Positions 1-12,385 are shown, counted from the first letter of the stretch. The stretch: 50,169 nucleotides of DNA from Gnetum montanum (GCA_015680685.1 MNCI01001036.1:186203-236371); one strand, 5' to 3'. The notes: a model not told the origin generated them from the sequence alone. A program made the numbers and translations.

Positions 1-200
1 AAAAGACCATAAAAATCATATACCTCAGACTGACTTAACCATACACCGTGACAACAACAAGTAAGTCTGGGAAGACAATGAATGATTAACCCCAAGTGTT
101 CCATGGGGTGTTTAGGAATTTAGTCTATGGAGTTCGACCAGATCGTGCATGCTATGCTCATTTCGTATGGTTGAGTGTAGGGGTACCTCGCCACTCATCA
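1..200 (+). mobile_element. 3' end of an A-family (Athila-like) LTR, cut by window edge
   Basis: The last ~130 bases match the end of the plus-strand LTR at 48086-48985: a 'gggaagacaat' block, a 'gttcgaccagatc' block and the terminus GGGGTACCTCGCCACTCATCA in shared order. The terminus is the reverse complement of the TGATGAG... edge of the minus-strand LTRs at 11453, 23832 and 40168. No PBS follows, so this is the outer (3') LTR or a solo LTR of a plus-strand element lying mostly left of the window. Bases 201-205 are CTAAG, the possible target duplication. Similarity to the 48-kb copy is only moderate by eye, so it is an old insertion. Confidence 0.75.
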
Positions 201-205
201 CTAAG

Positions 206-1640
206 TCTAAGAATTTTTCTATTGTGGTTGAATCCTCGATTTTGGAAAGTTGGTTATGACAAACTACTGTTGTTTTTGGCCATGATTATGGCAAGTAGTC
301 AAGCTTTGGTCATGACAGCCATCCATGGTGAACTCAAGACACAAAATCTAGAGTAAGCATTCACATGGATAAATTAGAAAGCAAGAATGACAACAAAAGA
401 AAGGAGGATTTTGCTTGCATATAAAGAGCCCGAACAACCCCCAATAGCATTGTTATGAAAAAAAATATTATTTTGCATTATCGATACCTACTCCCTAGAG
501 TGTTATGGATAAATATTATTTAGTGTTACTGATACTTTCCTTGAGAGTGTTATGGATAAAATATTATTTTGCATTATTGATGCCCTTTCCCTAGGGCTTT
601 ATGAACAAAATATAATTTAGTATTACCAATACTCTTTCCCCAGAAGCCTTATGGACAAAATATTATTTAGTGTTACTGATGTCATTTCCCCAGGAGAATT
701 ATGGACAAAATATTATTTACCATTACTGTTATCGATCTATGATTGGTAATGGGCTCTCAACCAAATAAAAAACTAGTTCTAGGAAAGAAAAAAGAAAAAT
801 GAAAGAAGTAAAGAAAGACAAAATTTTTAAGAGAATTTTTATTACTTGTGATCATATTATTTTTTTTCTATGCAAATGACAAATGTTCTAGTATAATATT
901 AAATAGATCCAAAGTCAAAGTTTTAACTTCAAATTGATTTTTATCCTTCAAAAGTTCTTTTTTTTTTTCATTTATATTTTTCAAACTATGTGTAAAGCTT
1001 TCCAAATTTTATTACCTACTAGGAATATTACACACTTAGATATCCTTAATACCCAATAGTTTTTTTTAGTCTATATAGTTTGTTTATTATAAATATTTTC
1101 CTTTATTTATATAGATTAATTTTTTTTATTTTCTCTTATCATTTTCATAATTATTATTGGTTTTATATCAAGCATAGATTTGACAAAGGTCCACTCATAG
1201 ATAGTAGTCTCTTTATTTTTAGATGGAAAATAGTAGTTTTTTTGTTATGGTATGCTTCAATTACTTTGAATATCCATACCTAAATAAATGATGCTACAAT
1301 AAAGTCCAATCTTTTTTGGTTTACACATTTATTTGGATGTTGCAATATTATTCATGGCTATTGTCTAATCGTTTTTCTATAGAATGAATTTTCTATTAGC
1401 TATGTTAATTTTTTTTTGTTTTAAAGGATATTTATACTATCATACATTTGGTGTTGAAGTATTTGGAACTAGGAAGATATTATGAATGCTATGGTGCTAA
1501 GCCTCTCCATGTAAGCATAGTTTCTACAACTTCCTCACCATGTTTGGAATTCTAGTTCAAGCTAAATCCTTACTCATGTTTGCACTATTTAAAGGTATTC
1601 TTTAGAGTTGCACTGTACTACATTGAGATTCTCAATTCCA
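206..1640. other. Gene-free AT-rich stretch
   Basis: No protein of recognisable family is encoded on either strand. The stretch holds a ~49-bp minisatellite (451-746) and otherwise AT-rich sequence with long T runs, for example around 957-970. Short ORFs here have no recognisable domain and look like chance. Confidence 0.6.
451..746. repeat. ~49-bp minisatellite, six copies
   Basis: The motif TTATGGAYAAAATATTATTT followed by a 'ttactgatact..ttcccyagr' segment recurs with starts near 451, 501, 548, 597, 647 and 697, giving a period of 47-50 bp. Copies differ by a few substitutions and small gaps. No coding role is visible. Confidence 0.85.
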
Positions 1641-2262
1641 AGTCTAATGAACAAGAAAAACATAAATCTATCTTAGCCTAGTGCAATGGATATCCAGTCT
1701 TGGTCTACCATACATGGCTTGGACACATGTACTTATCACTAGGATTACCAAGTGGTATTACTACTGAGTGAATCAAGCAATGCCACTATTGGATTATCAG
1801 ATAACTACACTTACCACTCAAAACTAGTTGTATCCATACCCTTTATTAAATACATGTAAAGTGAAGTGCTTAAAATGTAAATGATTAACTAAAAAAGTAA
1901 GAAAATTATTCTAAGTAAACAAATAGAAAACTAAGTGAATGTTGCAATGATGAAAAGCAATTTGAAAATCTTTATTGCTAGTCATGAATTGTGCCAAGTA
2001 CAATTCACTCAAATAAAGACACCACACAACTACTCAACACCACGCTATAGGCATTCACTCTATTGTTGACTATGAAACAAACTTGCAAGAGTTTAGCTAA
2101 GGGTTGGAATTAAAAATCTTTGATTATGCCTGCAAGTGTTGGTATTTATAGGGTTGAACAGATCCTGAGACATCACATCAATGATGATGTAGGATGGACT
2201 ACAACATCATAGCTATGATATTGTTGATACAATATCACAATGATCAAAAATTGGTTTTATCA
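1640..2262 (-). mobile_element. Element C: partial 3' LTR (Athila-like, minus strand)
   Basis: The end 'ttttatca' at 2262 is followed by TACCACCACGACTAACTGG and an 'aacttgtccttgagtt' block, the same PPT-side internal sequence that follows the LTRs ending at 4297 and 12373. A minus-strand TATA box (CCCTATAAATACC read on minus, near 2142) occupies the place it has in the other LTRs. Blocks such as 'ctaggattaccaag' and 'gtgaatgttgcaatgatgaaa' match the solo LTR at 40168-41104. The outer (left) boundary could not be found; similarity fades near 1640, so the LTR is truncated or strongly diverged there. Confidence 0.7.
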
Positions 2263-2274
2263 TACCACCACGAC
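2263..2274 (-). promoter_or_regulatory. Element C polypurine tract
   Basis: Read on the minus strand this is GTCGTGGTGGTA, directly upstream of the LTR start TGATAAAA. It occupies the same place as GTTGTGGGGGTA in element A and a similar G-run in element B. It is the expected primer site for plus-strand DNA synthesis. Confidence 0.6.
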
Positions 2275-2449
2275 TAACTGGAAACTTGTCCTTGAGTTAA
2301 AACAAAATAGGCATAGAGTCCCTTACAAAATTAGGAGGTAGACTCAACTTGACACAATTGACTATTTACATGACTCTTGTGAATGCTGCATTGGTGTGTT
2401 TACAAAATGACGCAGTAACATGATAAAACAAAACAAAACAAAATAGAAG

Positions 2450-3437
2450 TAGCTTGAAGTATCTTTATGTTCTCAATGATGGAGGCTCTTTCTTCAGCTT
2501 CTTTCCTTTATCATCAGGCTTTTGGAGTTGGTAATAGTTCAGGAGCACCTAAAGTTTCTCCTCTTCTATCCTTGGGTCATGTACTATCCATGCTTATTGA
2601 GCAGTATTTAATGGAGATGGTACATCCCATGGGCATGGCAGCTATGGAAATATTTTGTTGGCCTTTATGTACCATGCTACAAGCTGTCACCTCTCCTCAT
2701 CAAAAGATTTGGCTACCTTTTTGAGTTCTTGGTAGTTAGACATTTTGTGTGCTAAATTCACTACTACATCCTTTTGCCCTTAGTAGCTGGCTTTCATAAT
2801 CTCAAGCTTGGAGTTTGCGACATGTAGTTTCTGTAGAGCATCTATACAATTAGCAAACTCCTTCTCATATAATGCATGCATGGCTACTACTTGTTGTTCA
2901 AGCTTATTTCTTATCTACCTACTTTCAACATGGCTAGATCAGCACTTTGAAGGTTTGCTAATCCCATGTACTCTGTCAAATCTTCTATATGTAGGTCCTT
3001 ATTCTTTACTTTAGCTTGGCGGACATAAGTGAGGCTATCCATGATGGGTTGCTAGTCTAGATTCTGAGCAGAGAGTAAAGTGATTTTGGCCTTCTCCATT
3101 TGGATTTCTTTTTCATTAATCTATTTATATATTTCCACCTAATCTCTAAAGTGTTCCTTACGCTATTCATGTTTTTTTGCCTCATTTTGCCATGTGCATA
3201 TTTCAATTACAGAATTTTGATGAACTACGCAAACTTCTTCCATTGATAGGGTTCTATTTTCTCTAGATAATTTACTAATATCTTGGTTGACTTTGAGAAG
3301 TTGTTCCTATAGTTGATGGATGATTTCCTTAAGAACATTCTTTTGCTTTCTACATCAATCAACCTTGTATTATCGACAACAAAATTTTTGTTCTCTTCTT
3401 CCAATACTGTGAGGGCTTTGGCATGTGCATAGGTTTG
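2450..3437 (-). pseudogene. Element C third ORF (env-position, coiled-coil-like), truncated
   Basis: This region is collinear with the third ORF of element A (12616-13680). Shared blocks include 'atgtactctgtca.ttcttc.at.ta.gtcctt' (near 2968 and 13171) and the following stretch ending in a Phe/Leu- and Glu/Lys-rich heptad-like segment. No open frame of length remains on the minus strand. It lies between the C polypurine tract and the point where element B begins (3438), so the B insertion broke it. The function of this ORF is unknown; its position between pol and the 3' LTR is where Athila-type elements carry an env-like ORF. The family link is inferred from order and similarity, not from a recognised domain. 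Confidence 0.6.
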
Positions 3438-4297
3438 TGATGAGCAACAAGGTCAACCATACAAAGCACAAGCATTCATGCATGATCTAATCAAATTCTA
3501 TGTATGGGACTAGTTGTGGCATCTAGATTGCTCTATCTTGATCGTAGTTCATTGTCTTCCCACTTGGACTAGTGGTAGCTTTGTCATGTATGGTTTAGTC
3601 TAAAGAGGCATATGATTTTTATTATTTGATATTTTTTTCTCTATGATTAAAAATAGGTTGAAACTCAATTTATAATCAATTCAACTAATCTAATTGCTAA
3701 TTAATAATCAACTACCCTACATAAGTATTTGATCCCACTTCTTGTGCACATCCTGAACACATATAACGCTATTGAATTACTAAACATTTAGCATTGCTGG
3801 GATTACCAAGAGTCATATGCATGCTCGAAGCGATCGTACTTATGTGCCTAATTAATTAACATGCATGAAAATGTAAATATTAACTAAGTACATGAAAAGT
3901 AAATTGCAATCTAAGTTAAAGTGCTAAAATGAATAAGAATCAATCTCAATCTTATTGTCGGTCATGGAATATGTCCAAGTACATTGACACTTGAATAAGA
4001 CTCCATACAACTGACTTAGATCCACTCTATGGGCACTCACTGACTATTCTATAAGATTATGGAATAAAACTACAAGAGTTCAACTACTCTATTGACAAAA
4101 CTATGAAAAAATAATGCAAAACAGTAAGAACTTCATTATCTATGCAAAAACTAATGAAAATCTATATTGCAATTATGTGCCCAAGCACTATATTTATAGG
4201 CCAGCACATACCTCCCTAATATTAGATATCTGATAATGCATCTAGGGGCTCAATGTTAGGTATTCGATATTAGAGCTAGGAAAATCATGACTCATCA
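3438..4297 (-). mobile_element. Element B: 3' LTR (Athila-like, minus strand)
   Basis: It begins TGATGAGCAACAAGG and ends GACTCATCA, the same terminal signature as the LTRs at 11453-12373 and 40168-41104. Internal matches to the 40.2-kb LTR include 'gatcgtagttc.ctgtcttccc' and 'acttggactagt'. A minus-strand TATA box (GGCCTATAAATATAG read on minus) lies near 4190. The U3 tip contains ATATTAGATATC and TTCGATATTAG words. The preceding five bases are GTTTG; a matching duplication on the far side was not found, because the other end of the element is not recognisable. Confidence 0.85.
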
Positions 4298-4311
4298 TAC
4301 CCCCACGATTA
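4298..4311 (-). promoter_or_regulatory. Element B polypurine tract
   Basis: On the minus strand this reads TAATCGTGGGGGTA immediately before the LTR start TGATGAG. The neighbouring 'actcatcctcgagtt' block matches the element A sequence next to its PPT at 12374-12385. Confidence 0.75.
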
Positions 4312-6430
4312 AATGAAAACTCATCCTCGAGTTAAAAAAAATGAGGAACAAGTTCCTTACAAAACATTGGGAATGTATGAGATTATTGACTGATATGCAA
4401 ACTACTAACTGACTCTAGGTGCTGCATTATAAAATTTTATTCAAGTGGATGCATACAAAATGACAGAGTTACAAAAAGACTAGAGAGACATTGAAGATTA
4501 CAAAATTTGTAGAGGTCTTTAAAAATATGTTGAAGATGATTCTTCTTATTCTTGCTAGTAGTGGCAAAATTTTAACCTTGATTATTATGTCGATGCTTCT
4601 ATAGTTATGTAGAACATTCTTGAAGGATGGACTAACATTTCTTCTCATCATCCCATGGATCTAGCAAACATGTGGTGCTTGAGTTGTTATCTTGTATGTG
4701 CTATGATTTTTCCATGGGCATATCTTTCATTGTCCCTCTCTTGGCTTCATTTTCATGCCTGGCAAAACACCTTCTCCCTTTGGCATTTCTTTTAGCATCA
4801 CCTGTAGTCACCAAAGGATCAACATTAGTTTTGGTAAAGTTTTCTTAATAATTAACCCTTTTCGGATCCCTTAGTTTTCATTTAAGCACAAGGTGATTAC
4901 AAAATACTATGCCCAAGGCTATGAGGTAACTAAAATCATCAAGCTATTTACATTATTTTGATCAATTACTATTAGTTACAATGATGTTCAAAAATAGGAT
5001 GTTGGAAAATTTTAAAGTAGGCATCCCTAGCCCCCATGACTAATAAGTGTAACTCTAGAAGCACATAGGTTTTTGAATAATTAAAACCAAAGGTCTAATT
5101 TAGAAGATGAACAAGAAATATTAATGGATATGGAAATAGAAAAGTAAGAAAAATTAATAAAATAGATGATAAGTAGTCCCAAAATCATGTATAAATTCAG
5201 AGACATCATCATTGATGTTCTAGAAGATGTGAAGGTTAGTTCAAAGCCATGATCAACAAAAGTTATGTAAGTGGGTCCTCCCCAAAGCAAGCTCTTGCCA
5301 AAATGCCCTTGCATAACCACTTCTATAGATGTCCATGGGTACCTGAGAAGTTAAATGTAGACCATGCCTTTATTTCAAACAACACACAATTCCCATGATT
5401 ATCATGTTGCATTATACTACAAAAAACCAAAGCGCTCATAATCACATGTAGTAGTGAGGTGAATAATGGAATGAGAAGCGATTGTAGAGACTAGGATGTA
5501 AGGTACTTGACCATGTCCACAATAGGTTCTTGTGACAAGTATGATTAAAATGTTCAACATACCTATCTGTCCAAGTTTAGACCAAGTCCATACCATGAAC
5601 AATGACCTTGCATTGATGTGTTCAATCCTACCAACAACCATGAGTCAACAACCATCTCAAAGAACAATCATCACTCCAAAAAGAGAAGAAAACAGAAGAA
5701 GGAAGGAAGGGCCTTAGTTAGAGGGGTGCCTTCAGGCATGGGTAACATGTCTTTCCAGCCCCATAACTAGTGCTTGTAGCCCATTATTGTGTCTAAGGGG
5801 TGTGCTTTAAATTCCCATCATTGTTTATTTTTTTCCTCTCTTTTTTGTATTTTTTGGAGCTCAAACATACCATGCAAAGATAGAGTTTCCTTTTTATTGG
5901 TTGACATCAAAGTGATGATACATTCAAAGAGGAGTCATAAACCACATGAATGAAGTCAAGAAGAGGATCCAACAAGTCCCTTGAGGTCACACCCTTTACC
6001 ATTCCTACTTGGTCATTACCTCTTTCTTTAAGGTACAATGATCATTGATTAATTTTAGGTTCGTAAAAGAAAAACAAAATTGTTTTCATCAAAAAGACCT
6101 TTTATTCAAAGAACTAGAGGGATGGATGAGGTGGTCTCATTGCTTTACATAATTACTTACCCAATCATCTTGATAGCATAGCACAAAAAACCCAATACAT
6201 ACCATTGAATTCTAAATCATGACTTGGCAATTTTATTAATAAAAACATAAAATACATTCATAAAACATAAAGAGAATGACTTAAGAATAGAGAAAAATAT
6301 ATATATAAGAAAAATATTAAGAAATGAAAAACATATGAAGAATCAGAAAATTCCAAAACTGATAAGCAAATTAGTTACTTTCATGCATCTTTAAAATAGA
6401 TTTATTTTCTCATTTTCAAGCCACTGGTTG
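4312..6430 (-). mobile_element. Element B internal non-coding region
   Basis: No gene is visible. Parts align with the non-coding block of element A: 'taagtgggtcctcccca' near 5270 matches 16232 onward, and the 'cccataactagtgcttgt.gccc' plus 'ggggtgtgcttt.aattccc' block near 5760 matches 16695-16760. The region thus corresponds to the spacer between the third ORF and integrase in A. A third ORF comparable to A is not evident here; 4440-4860 remains unassigned. Confidence 0.6.
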
Positions 6431-6469
6431 TGTTTTGGTTTAGTGGCTACTACGTAGACTAGATTTTGC

Positions 6470-8800
6470 TTACACACTTACTCTTGAACTTTATGATGGA
6501 TTGGTATAGGGGTTGTGTTAATATTTCAAACTTCTGGCCCACAACTGCATCCTTTATCATTATTGGTGATGTATGGATTCTTTTGTCTCTCCACAATGAT
6601 AGGTTTATTGTCTATGTCTTGTGTTGGAGTGGTGATGGTTGTTGGCTTTTGTGTATTATTAGGAGACCTCGTTTTTGTGAGGAAGGTTGTTACATTAGAT
6701 TGGCCTTGTGCTGGTTCAGGTGATGCAGTAGGTCCATGAGTGTTTTGCCTTGGCTTATGGCCTTTCCTCTAGAAGGGATGCTTCCAACATTGTGGTTGAG
6801 ATCTACTAGCATTATTATTTACGTGTATGTTCATAGCACAAGTGGAATTCTCTTGTTGATGTTGTGATGTTGAACCTTCCTATGTTGTTGGAGGTGACAT
6901 ATGGTGATGGTGACTATGAAAATATTAAGGATATGATGTAGTTTAAGGGGTGTGAGGTGGTGATCTCATATAAGATGTTGTAGCATAATGATATTTGGGA
7001 GAGTGTTAGTAGCGATTTGAAGTAGGGGAAGTAAAATGAGTTGATGAAATAGGATGTTGAACATAATATCCATGTGGATTCAATTGATAGGAAGGATAGC
7101 TAGTTTGGTGGTGGCATCCCCCATAACTATGGTTGTTGCCACTATGGTTGATGCCAGTGTTGAGGTTTGTAATAGGTCCCCCTAGGATAGTACAATTGGT
7201 TTTGGGATTGTCTAAAATTATTGCACAAAAGAGGAAATCTCCTGGACATGTGCTTGTATACAAACTTCAAATTTAATTCCCCTACCCAATACTCATGTAG
7301 ATCCAACAAGACCAAGAAATGGCCCTTTCAGATGGTCATATATGCAAATGTCACATCAATTATCTTCATTTGTGGTGGACTCTATAGCCTCACTTTCTTC
7401 AGCCATTTTTTTGGTTTGCTGATAAGTGTTCCTAGCTATTTCTTGGTTCTTTTTCCTCCTTTTGTTGTGATCACTTGATTTGCTTTATGTCACTCTCTCC
7501 TTTATGGTTTCTGCACAAGTTTTAACTTTCTCATTCATCCCTTTCAACATCTCATCTAGCTTTGCTTCAAGCTCATTGATAAAATTTTGTATTGACAAGG
7601 TTGGTTGTAAAATCATCTCATCAAGAGCTGCCTCTTTTTCCTCATCATAGATATGGGTCCTTTTCTTTTGAAGAGTTGGATTCTAGTTGTTTTCTTCTAC
7701 ATTCTCCCATTTGCATAGCTCTCCTTCTTCTTTTTCCACATGCTCGATTGGCTCTCAAATCTAATGGATTCGTAGCTCATATAATTGACCTAGAGCATAC
7801 ATCCCAAGGGTCTCCCTTGTTTCATTACAAAGCCCATTGATGATATGGAAAAGTTTCCTTTCCTTAGAGAAACTATGGCATGGGCATCTATTTAGTAGAG
7901 AATAATATCTATTTAAGACCATGTCCAAGGGTTCATGTTGTTCTTGTCTCCATCCTTGGATTTTTCTTCTCAGGTTAAACAGTCTCTCATAGGTTTGGTA
8001 TTTTTCATTGAAAAGTTCTAGAATTGTAGACCACTAGTGAATGGAACCTAGTTCCAACTATCTATACCAACTTTTGGCTTCATTGATTAGTGTCCTAGGA
8101 AAGAGCTTAAGCTTTTGCTATCCATTTTCAATATTTTATGAGGCACAGACATCATGAAAGGCTTGTATATGATGTTGTGGATCTGAGTTGTAGCCTCCTG
8201 CAAATTTAGGGATATTATTTATATCAAGCTTGGGTAAGTGATTGTCCTTGCGATGCCTGTGAGGTATCTTAACTGCCTCTGTGATCTACATTAGGCTCTT
8301 AGTGGCCAACAAGGGTTCATTTTCATCAAACATGTTGTGATGAAAATTTCTATTTCTATTTGTTTAATTATGATGACCTTATCTATGCTCATGGTGATGT
8401 CTTTGATTTTTCCCTTGGGTTTGATTTCTATCTTTGTCTTGACCTTGTAGTGGAGCTCTATCTTTATACATACATTCACCTTCATCAAAACTAGACATTG
8501 AAGAGGAAGAGGAAGATGAGGAATTGGGAGAGCTACCATGGCTTCTATAGTTCTTTCCATGGTGCCTTGATTTATCTTTGTTGGTGTTTGGAGGATTGAC
8601 TGGAGAGGCACTAACAAAGAATACAAAACACCACTATAGTTCCACCATCAATATTCCCTCTCCTTGCTTGATGTAGTTGTGTCAAACCATGGTGGAGTAA
8701 AGTTATGATGAGGAAATGGTAATGAGATCATAGGGAGATGGTTATGGAGGTTAAGAATGCATTCCATAGCTGACATCATGGCTATGTCACCGACATATAG
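6470..8800 (-). pseudogene. Element B gag relic
   Basis: The clearest homology is 7780-8330 against 22320-22860 of element A: the 'ccaagggtct' block, 'aagcccat.gatgatatg', 'ccaagggttcatg.t..cttg' and 'aagagcttaagcttttgct' occur in the same order. This is the retrotransposon gag core (Retrotrans_gag type). 8330-8620 matches the basic/acidic low-complexity part at 22850-23070 of A. The frame is broken repeatedly. The next recognisable block on its C-terminal side is the spacer that in A lies beyond integrase, so protease, RT, RNase H and integrase are absent. The N-terminus, leader, PBS and 5' LTR were not found. Confidence 0.7.
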
Positions 8801-9516
8801 ATCTATTAGTGGTTTTGGCACTTCTTATCTTGAAGTGTTGGCCACTCAGCAAATGTGTTTGAGGACTCAATCACTTCGCTCCAAAGTTGCTTTGGCTACT
8901 ATGCTTTGAGGCTTCACAAGCTATTAGGCTTCTTGGAAATTTTCTTCCTTTTTTTATGGGGTGAAATTTTCATTAGGTTTCTTTGCCAAAGCCAGTTAGA
9001 TCTAGTTTTTTCATTGAGTGAGTTGTGTTACACTCAACAAACTTAGGGGTTATCCCATCAAATGAGATGCATTATGTCTGATGAACTTAATCATTTTTCC
9101 ACTAAATGAGTTGTGTTACATTCAAGTGCACTTGAGGACAAAGCTTGATAAAGAGATGTCATATGGCCATAGTATATGAGTAGCAAACATAGGTCAACAT
9201 TGTTTTCCATGGTATGGAAGATCATCATTAATTTATAGGGTTAGGCATGGGGAGTGGTGCTGGATGGAGGGAAATGTTATAAGCACTCTTGACATAGTAG
9301 GATAAACTCATAAAATCTTTCCCATTCAGGTCACATGGTGACTTGCTATCATAATGAATTGCACCCTTGCGATGGCTCTAGGCTTCATCCTACAAACACA
9401 ACTCTAAGAAGATAAGAAAACCAAGCAAACAAAGCATGTTATAACATTCTAATGCATGCAGGCCATATAGCATGATGAGATGACAAATAAAACCAGAGTT
9501 TCCCATGCCACCAAAG
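8801..9516. other. Unassigned stretch
   Basis: No gene is supported on either strand. It could contain the decayed leader of element B, but no PBS or LTR terminus is recognisable. A word around 'gagttgtgttacactcaa' recurs near 9017 and 9106. Confidence 0.4.
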
Positions 9517-9665
9517 TTGCCAATTTAAGGCAATGATGGTCAAAGGTACTAGTTTAAGGCCTTGGTAGGCCATGTTTCCAATTTAATGTTATAGTAGACC
9601 GTGGCACCGATTTAAGGCCTCAGTAGGCCATGGTGCCACTTTAAGTTCATAGTGGACCATGGTCA
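9517..9665. repeat. ~29-bp minisatellite, five copies
   Basis: Units of the form ATTTAAGGCCTCAGTAGGCC plus 'atggtgcca' start near 9522, 9553, 9580, 9610 and 9639 (spacing 27-31 bp). The AGGCCT/AGGCC words make each unit partly palindromic. It lies just outside the H array. Confidence 0.8.
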
Positions 9666-9960
9666 CATGATGCCAAATGGTGGTTAGAGAAGGGCAAACC
9701 CCCACCATTCAATACCAATCCAAGGCTAAATAAGGTCATATAGGATAAACACATTGAAATAAAATTCATATCGAGGCTAAATAAGGTCAACAATGTAATA
9801 ATGTCTAAAACAAGTCATGACATGATAAAACAAGGCTAAAGTAAGGCAAAGTAGGATACATATGGTGAATATTACTCAAAAAATGGTCAAAAGGATTAGA
9901 TTTTTCCAATTTTAGATCTTAGTAGATCATGGTTTAAGGCTACAAGGCTATTGGGTGAGT
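9666..9960. other. Gene-free stretch with 'aaggctaaataaggtca' repeats
   Basis: The word AGGCTAAATAAGGTCA occurs near 9722 and 9774, with a decayed form near 9833 (aaggctaaagtaaggcaa). No coding potential is seen. It joins the minisatellite to the H array. Confidence 0.55.
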
Positions 9961-9989
9961 TTGGGCATCAACAGAGGCTGTTTTTGGGC

Positions 9990-11447
9990 TGTTTGGACTA
10001 AAAAAGAAAGGGTTTTAATGCTTCCTTGCTAGATCCCCCTTATTTTCACATTGGCTAGCATGGAAGGGATGACCCCTAGCATGGATGGAACATCTAGAAA
10101 ATTTCCTAGGATTATTTTGGTTAGTTTCAACTTCTTATGGCTTACAAGCTAGTGCAGTTGACTAAGGAAGGGAATGGACTAGTTTTGGCTTTAGTTTCAA
10201 CCCCTAGAACCCCTCTTTGGAGCCTAAAAACATCTTCCATGGTAGCTAGCATGGAGACTAAGGAAAATTTATTGTATGGCATCAAGAGGATTAAAATTAG
10301 GGTTTCAAGGCCTTCCCAAGGCCGTGCAGGGCCAAATATATCAAAATTCATCACTTTGGAGGTTGAAAAAGGTAAATAAAAAAAAGGCTTTAAAGCTTCA
10401 ACCCCTTGTTTTCATGTTGACTAGCATGGATGGGAGGGGACTCAACATGGATAATCTAAATTTGTGCAAAGGGTTGCATGGGCATTTGGAATAAAGATTT
10501 AGTAGTTGTGCATCCCCTAGCTACATTTTGAAGCCATTTTAGAGGTTTTGAGTGTTAAAGCAAGTTGGAATAGCTCCCTCCTCTTTTTCCATGCTAAGCA
10601 TGGTGGCCCCAACATGGAAGAATGGGGATACACTTGTTCTTTATCTTTGGGGTGGTTTGGGAGCACATTGACTAGGTTTTTAGGCTTCCATGGATGTAGA
10701 CTATGATTTCCCATGTTTTTGACTAATTTTGATCATGTTTGGAGGATGTATGAGGCTATGTAAGGTTACATCCCCCTTGATCCACGTTAGGGAAGTTTCT
10801 CCAACATGGAATATGGGAGTGAATGAGTTTCAAAGGGTAAAAGGAAGTTAGATGAGTGCAAACTTAAGGTTGTGAGATTCTAGGCTTCTCTGATATAAGT
10901 TTTTAGTCTCTAGGAGTGTTAATCTGTTGCCAAAGATGGAAAGGTAGCTCTTCCAAGCTGCTTCTATGGTCCCCAACATGGAAGAGGCCTTGCCCAATGT
11001 GTATAGATTAAAAATCTCATATCTATTCTATTTTTGACCACAATCGACCATGCATGTTAGCTCCTAGAGTTTGCTGGGATTAAGGGCTAGGGTTTAAGGT
11101 CAAAATTTGACAGTTTTGAGTGTTTCTAAGTGGTTTTTTATGTTACCCCTTTTCTTCCATGCTATAGTCACCATGCTCAACATGAATCCAACTAGGAAGA
11201 TCAAAGGGGAACAACTTTTGGCTATTTGTGGTCAGTTTTGAAGAGTATGATGGCTCTAGGAGGTGCAAATAAAGTCCTAGGATGCATGCAAGGCCATATG
11301 GTGTCAATTTGAGGTGTCTATGGGCCATTTATGAGTCACCCCTAGTATCCATACAAGAGCCCCCTATTTCCATGCTGGCCAACATGGAAGGGGTGGCCCC
11401 CAGCGTGGAAGAGCTAATGGGATCTACTTTTTATCTTTTTTTTTATC
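9990..11447. repeat. H array: degenerate ~185-bp tandem repeat (left block)
   Basis: A core like 'ttccatgctagccagcatggaaggggtgg' (written here only in outline) recurs near 10055, 10247, 10421, 10594, 10801, 10973, 11178 and 11380, spacing about 172-207 bp. Units also share 'gttttgagg..t.aagg' and 'ggcttctagg' segments. The core is an inverted repeat CCATGCT/AGCATGG. The array resumes at 28206-28659 and 38852 onward, interrupted by nested elements. It may be the LTR (U3) of a further retrotransposon family or a satellite; no termini were identified. Element A sits in it at 11448. Confidence 0.7.
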
Positions 11448-11452
11448 ACTTT

Positions 11453-12373
11453 TGATGAGCAGCTAGGTACCCCCACGCCCAACCATGCGAATCACGGGCA
11501 TTCACATGTGACTCGGTCGAATTCCTTAGACTGTAAGCACTTTGTGTATGCTAGAACTTAACTAGAAAAACCTTTTGTTAGAATGGTCTTTATCTTCCCA
11601 ACCTCACTTGTGATGTTCTGATTGCGATGGTAAAGTGAGATTGAGGCAACTAATTTTTATGGCTTTTTACTTTATCTTCTAGCATCTAATTCTTGTAATG
11701 GAAAGTAAGGAATGAAATATTATGTAATCTATAATTATCCTAATCTATATCCTAACTCTTCTTAGCATAAGTATCTAATCCCATCTTTCGTGCACATCCT
11801 AAGCATCCCCTAACCATTGTTGGGTTACCAGACGTTAAGTGTCGCTAGGTTGCCAAGTGTTGGGTTTATGTTTAAGATGGTCGTACTTATGGTTTCTACG
11901 AACTATAAACGAGCAATAGTGATTAAAATAATAACAATAGAAACTTAAGGAACTATTAAAGCATAAAAATATTAAACTATTAAATGCATTAAATGACTAA
12001 GTCCAATTGTTGCAAGGAATGATTGAAAAGATCGTCTTTATTGTTGTTCACACCAATGGGCTTAGGTACATCAGCACTCGAATAAAGATCTAGACACCTT
12101 TCTTACACCTACTATGGGCACTTGGAAAATATTCTAACTCTCACTGAAACAAACTGCAAGAGCTTCACTACAACTATCCAAAAAAGATACCTAACTATGG
12201 TGGGAGCCCACTTATTTATAGGCCGAAATAGGCACCGTGTAAACAAGGCCACATCAATGCATGGAAGGATTTGTCGATGGGGCCGCATAGACGGGGCCAT
12301 GTCAACGCGGCTGTGTATATGGGGTCTCGTATACACGGCCTAGTAAACGCATCGACCGTCTAGCACTTTTTCA
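11453..12373 (-). mobile_element. Element A 3' LTR
   Basis: It runs from TGATGAGCAGCTAGG to GCACTTTTTCA on the plus strand. Read on minus it starts TGAAAAAGTGC, where the sister LTR has TGATGAAGTGC. A minus-strand TATA box (CCTATAAATAAG) is at 12211-12222, next to a CpG-rich U3 tip with GTATAC and CATCGAC words (12240-12360). It retains a ~15-bp segment ('gactaagtccaattg', near 11996) that both copies at the other end lack. Confidence 0.92.
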
Positions 12374-12385
12374 TACCCCCACAAC
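12374..12385 (-). promoter_or_regulatory. Element A polypurine tract
   Basis: On minus this is GTTGTGGGGGTA, abutting the LTR start TG. The G-run is conserved with elements B (4298) and C (2263). Confidence 0.8.

Noticed and set aside
96-356. 86-residue open frame at the left edge
   Set aside because: It runs through the end of an LTR and its flank, with no recognisable domain; a chance frame.
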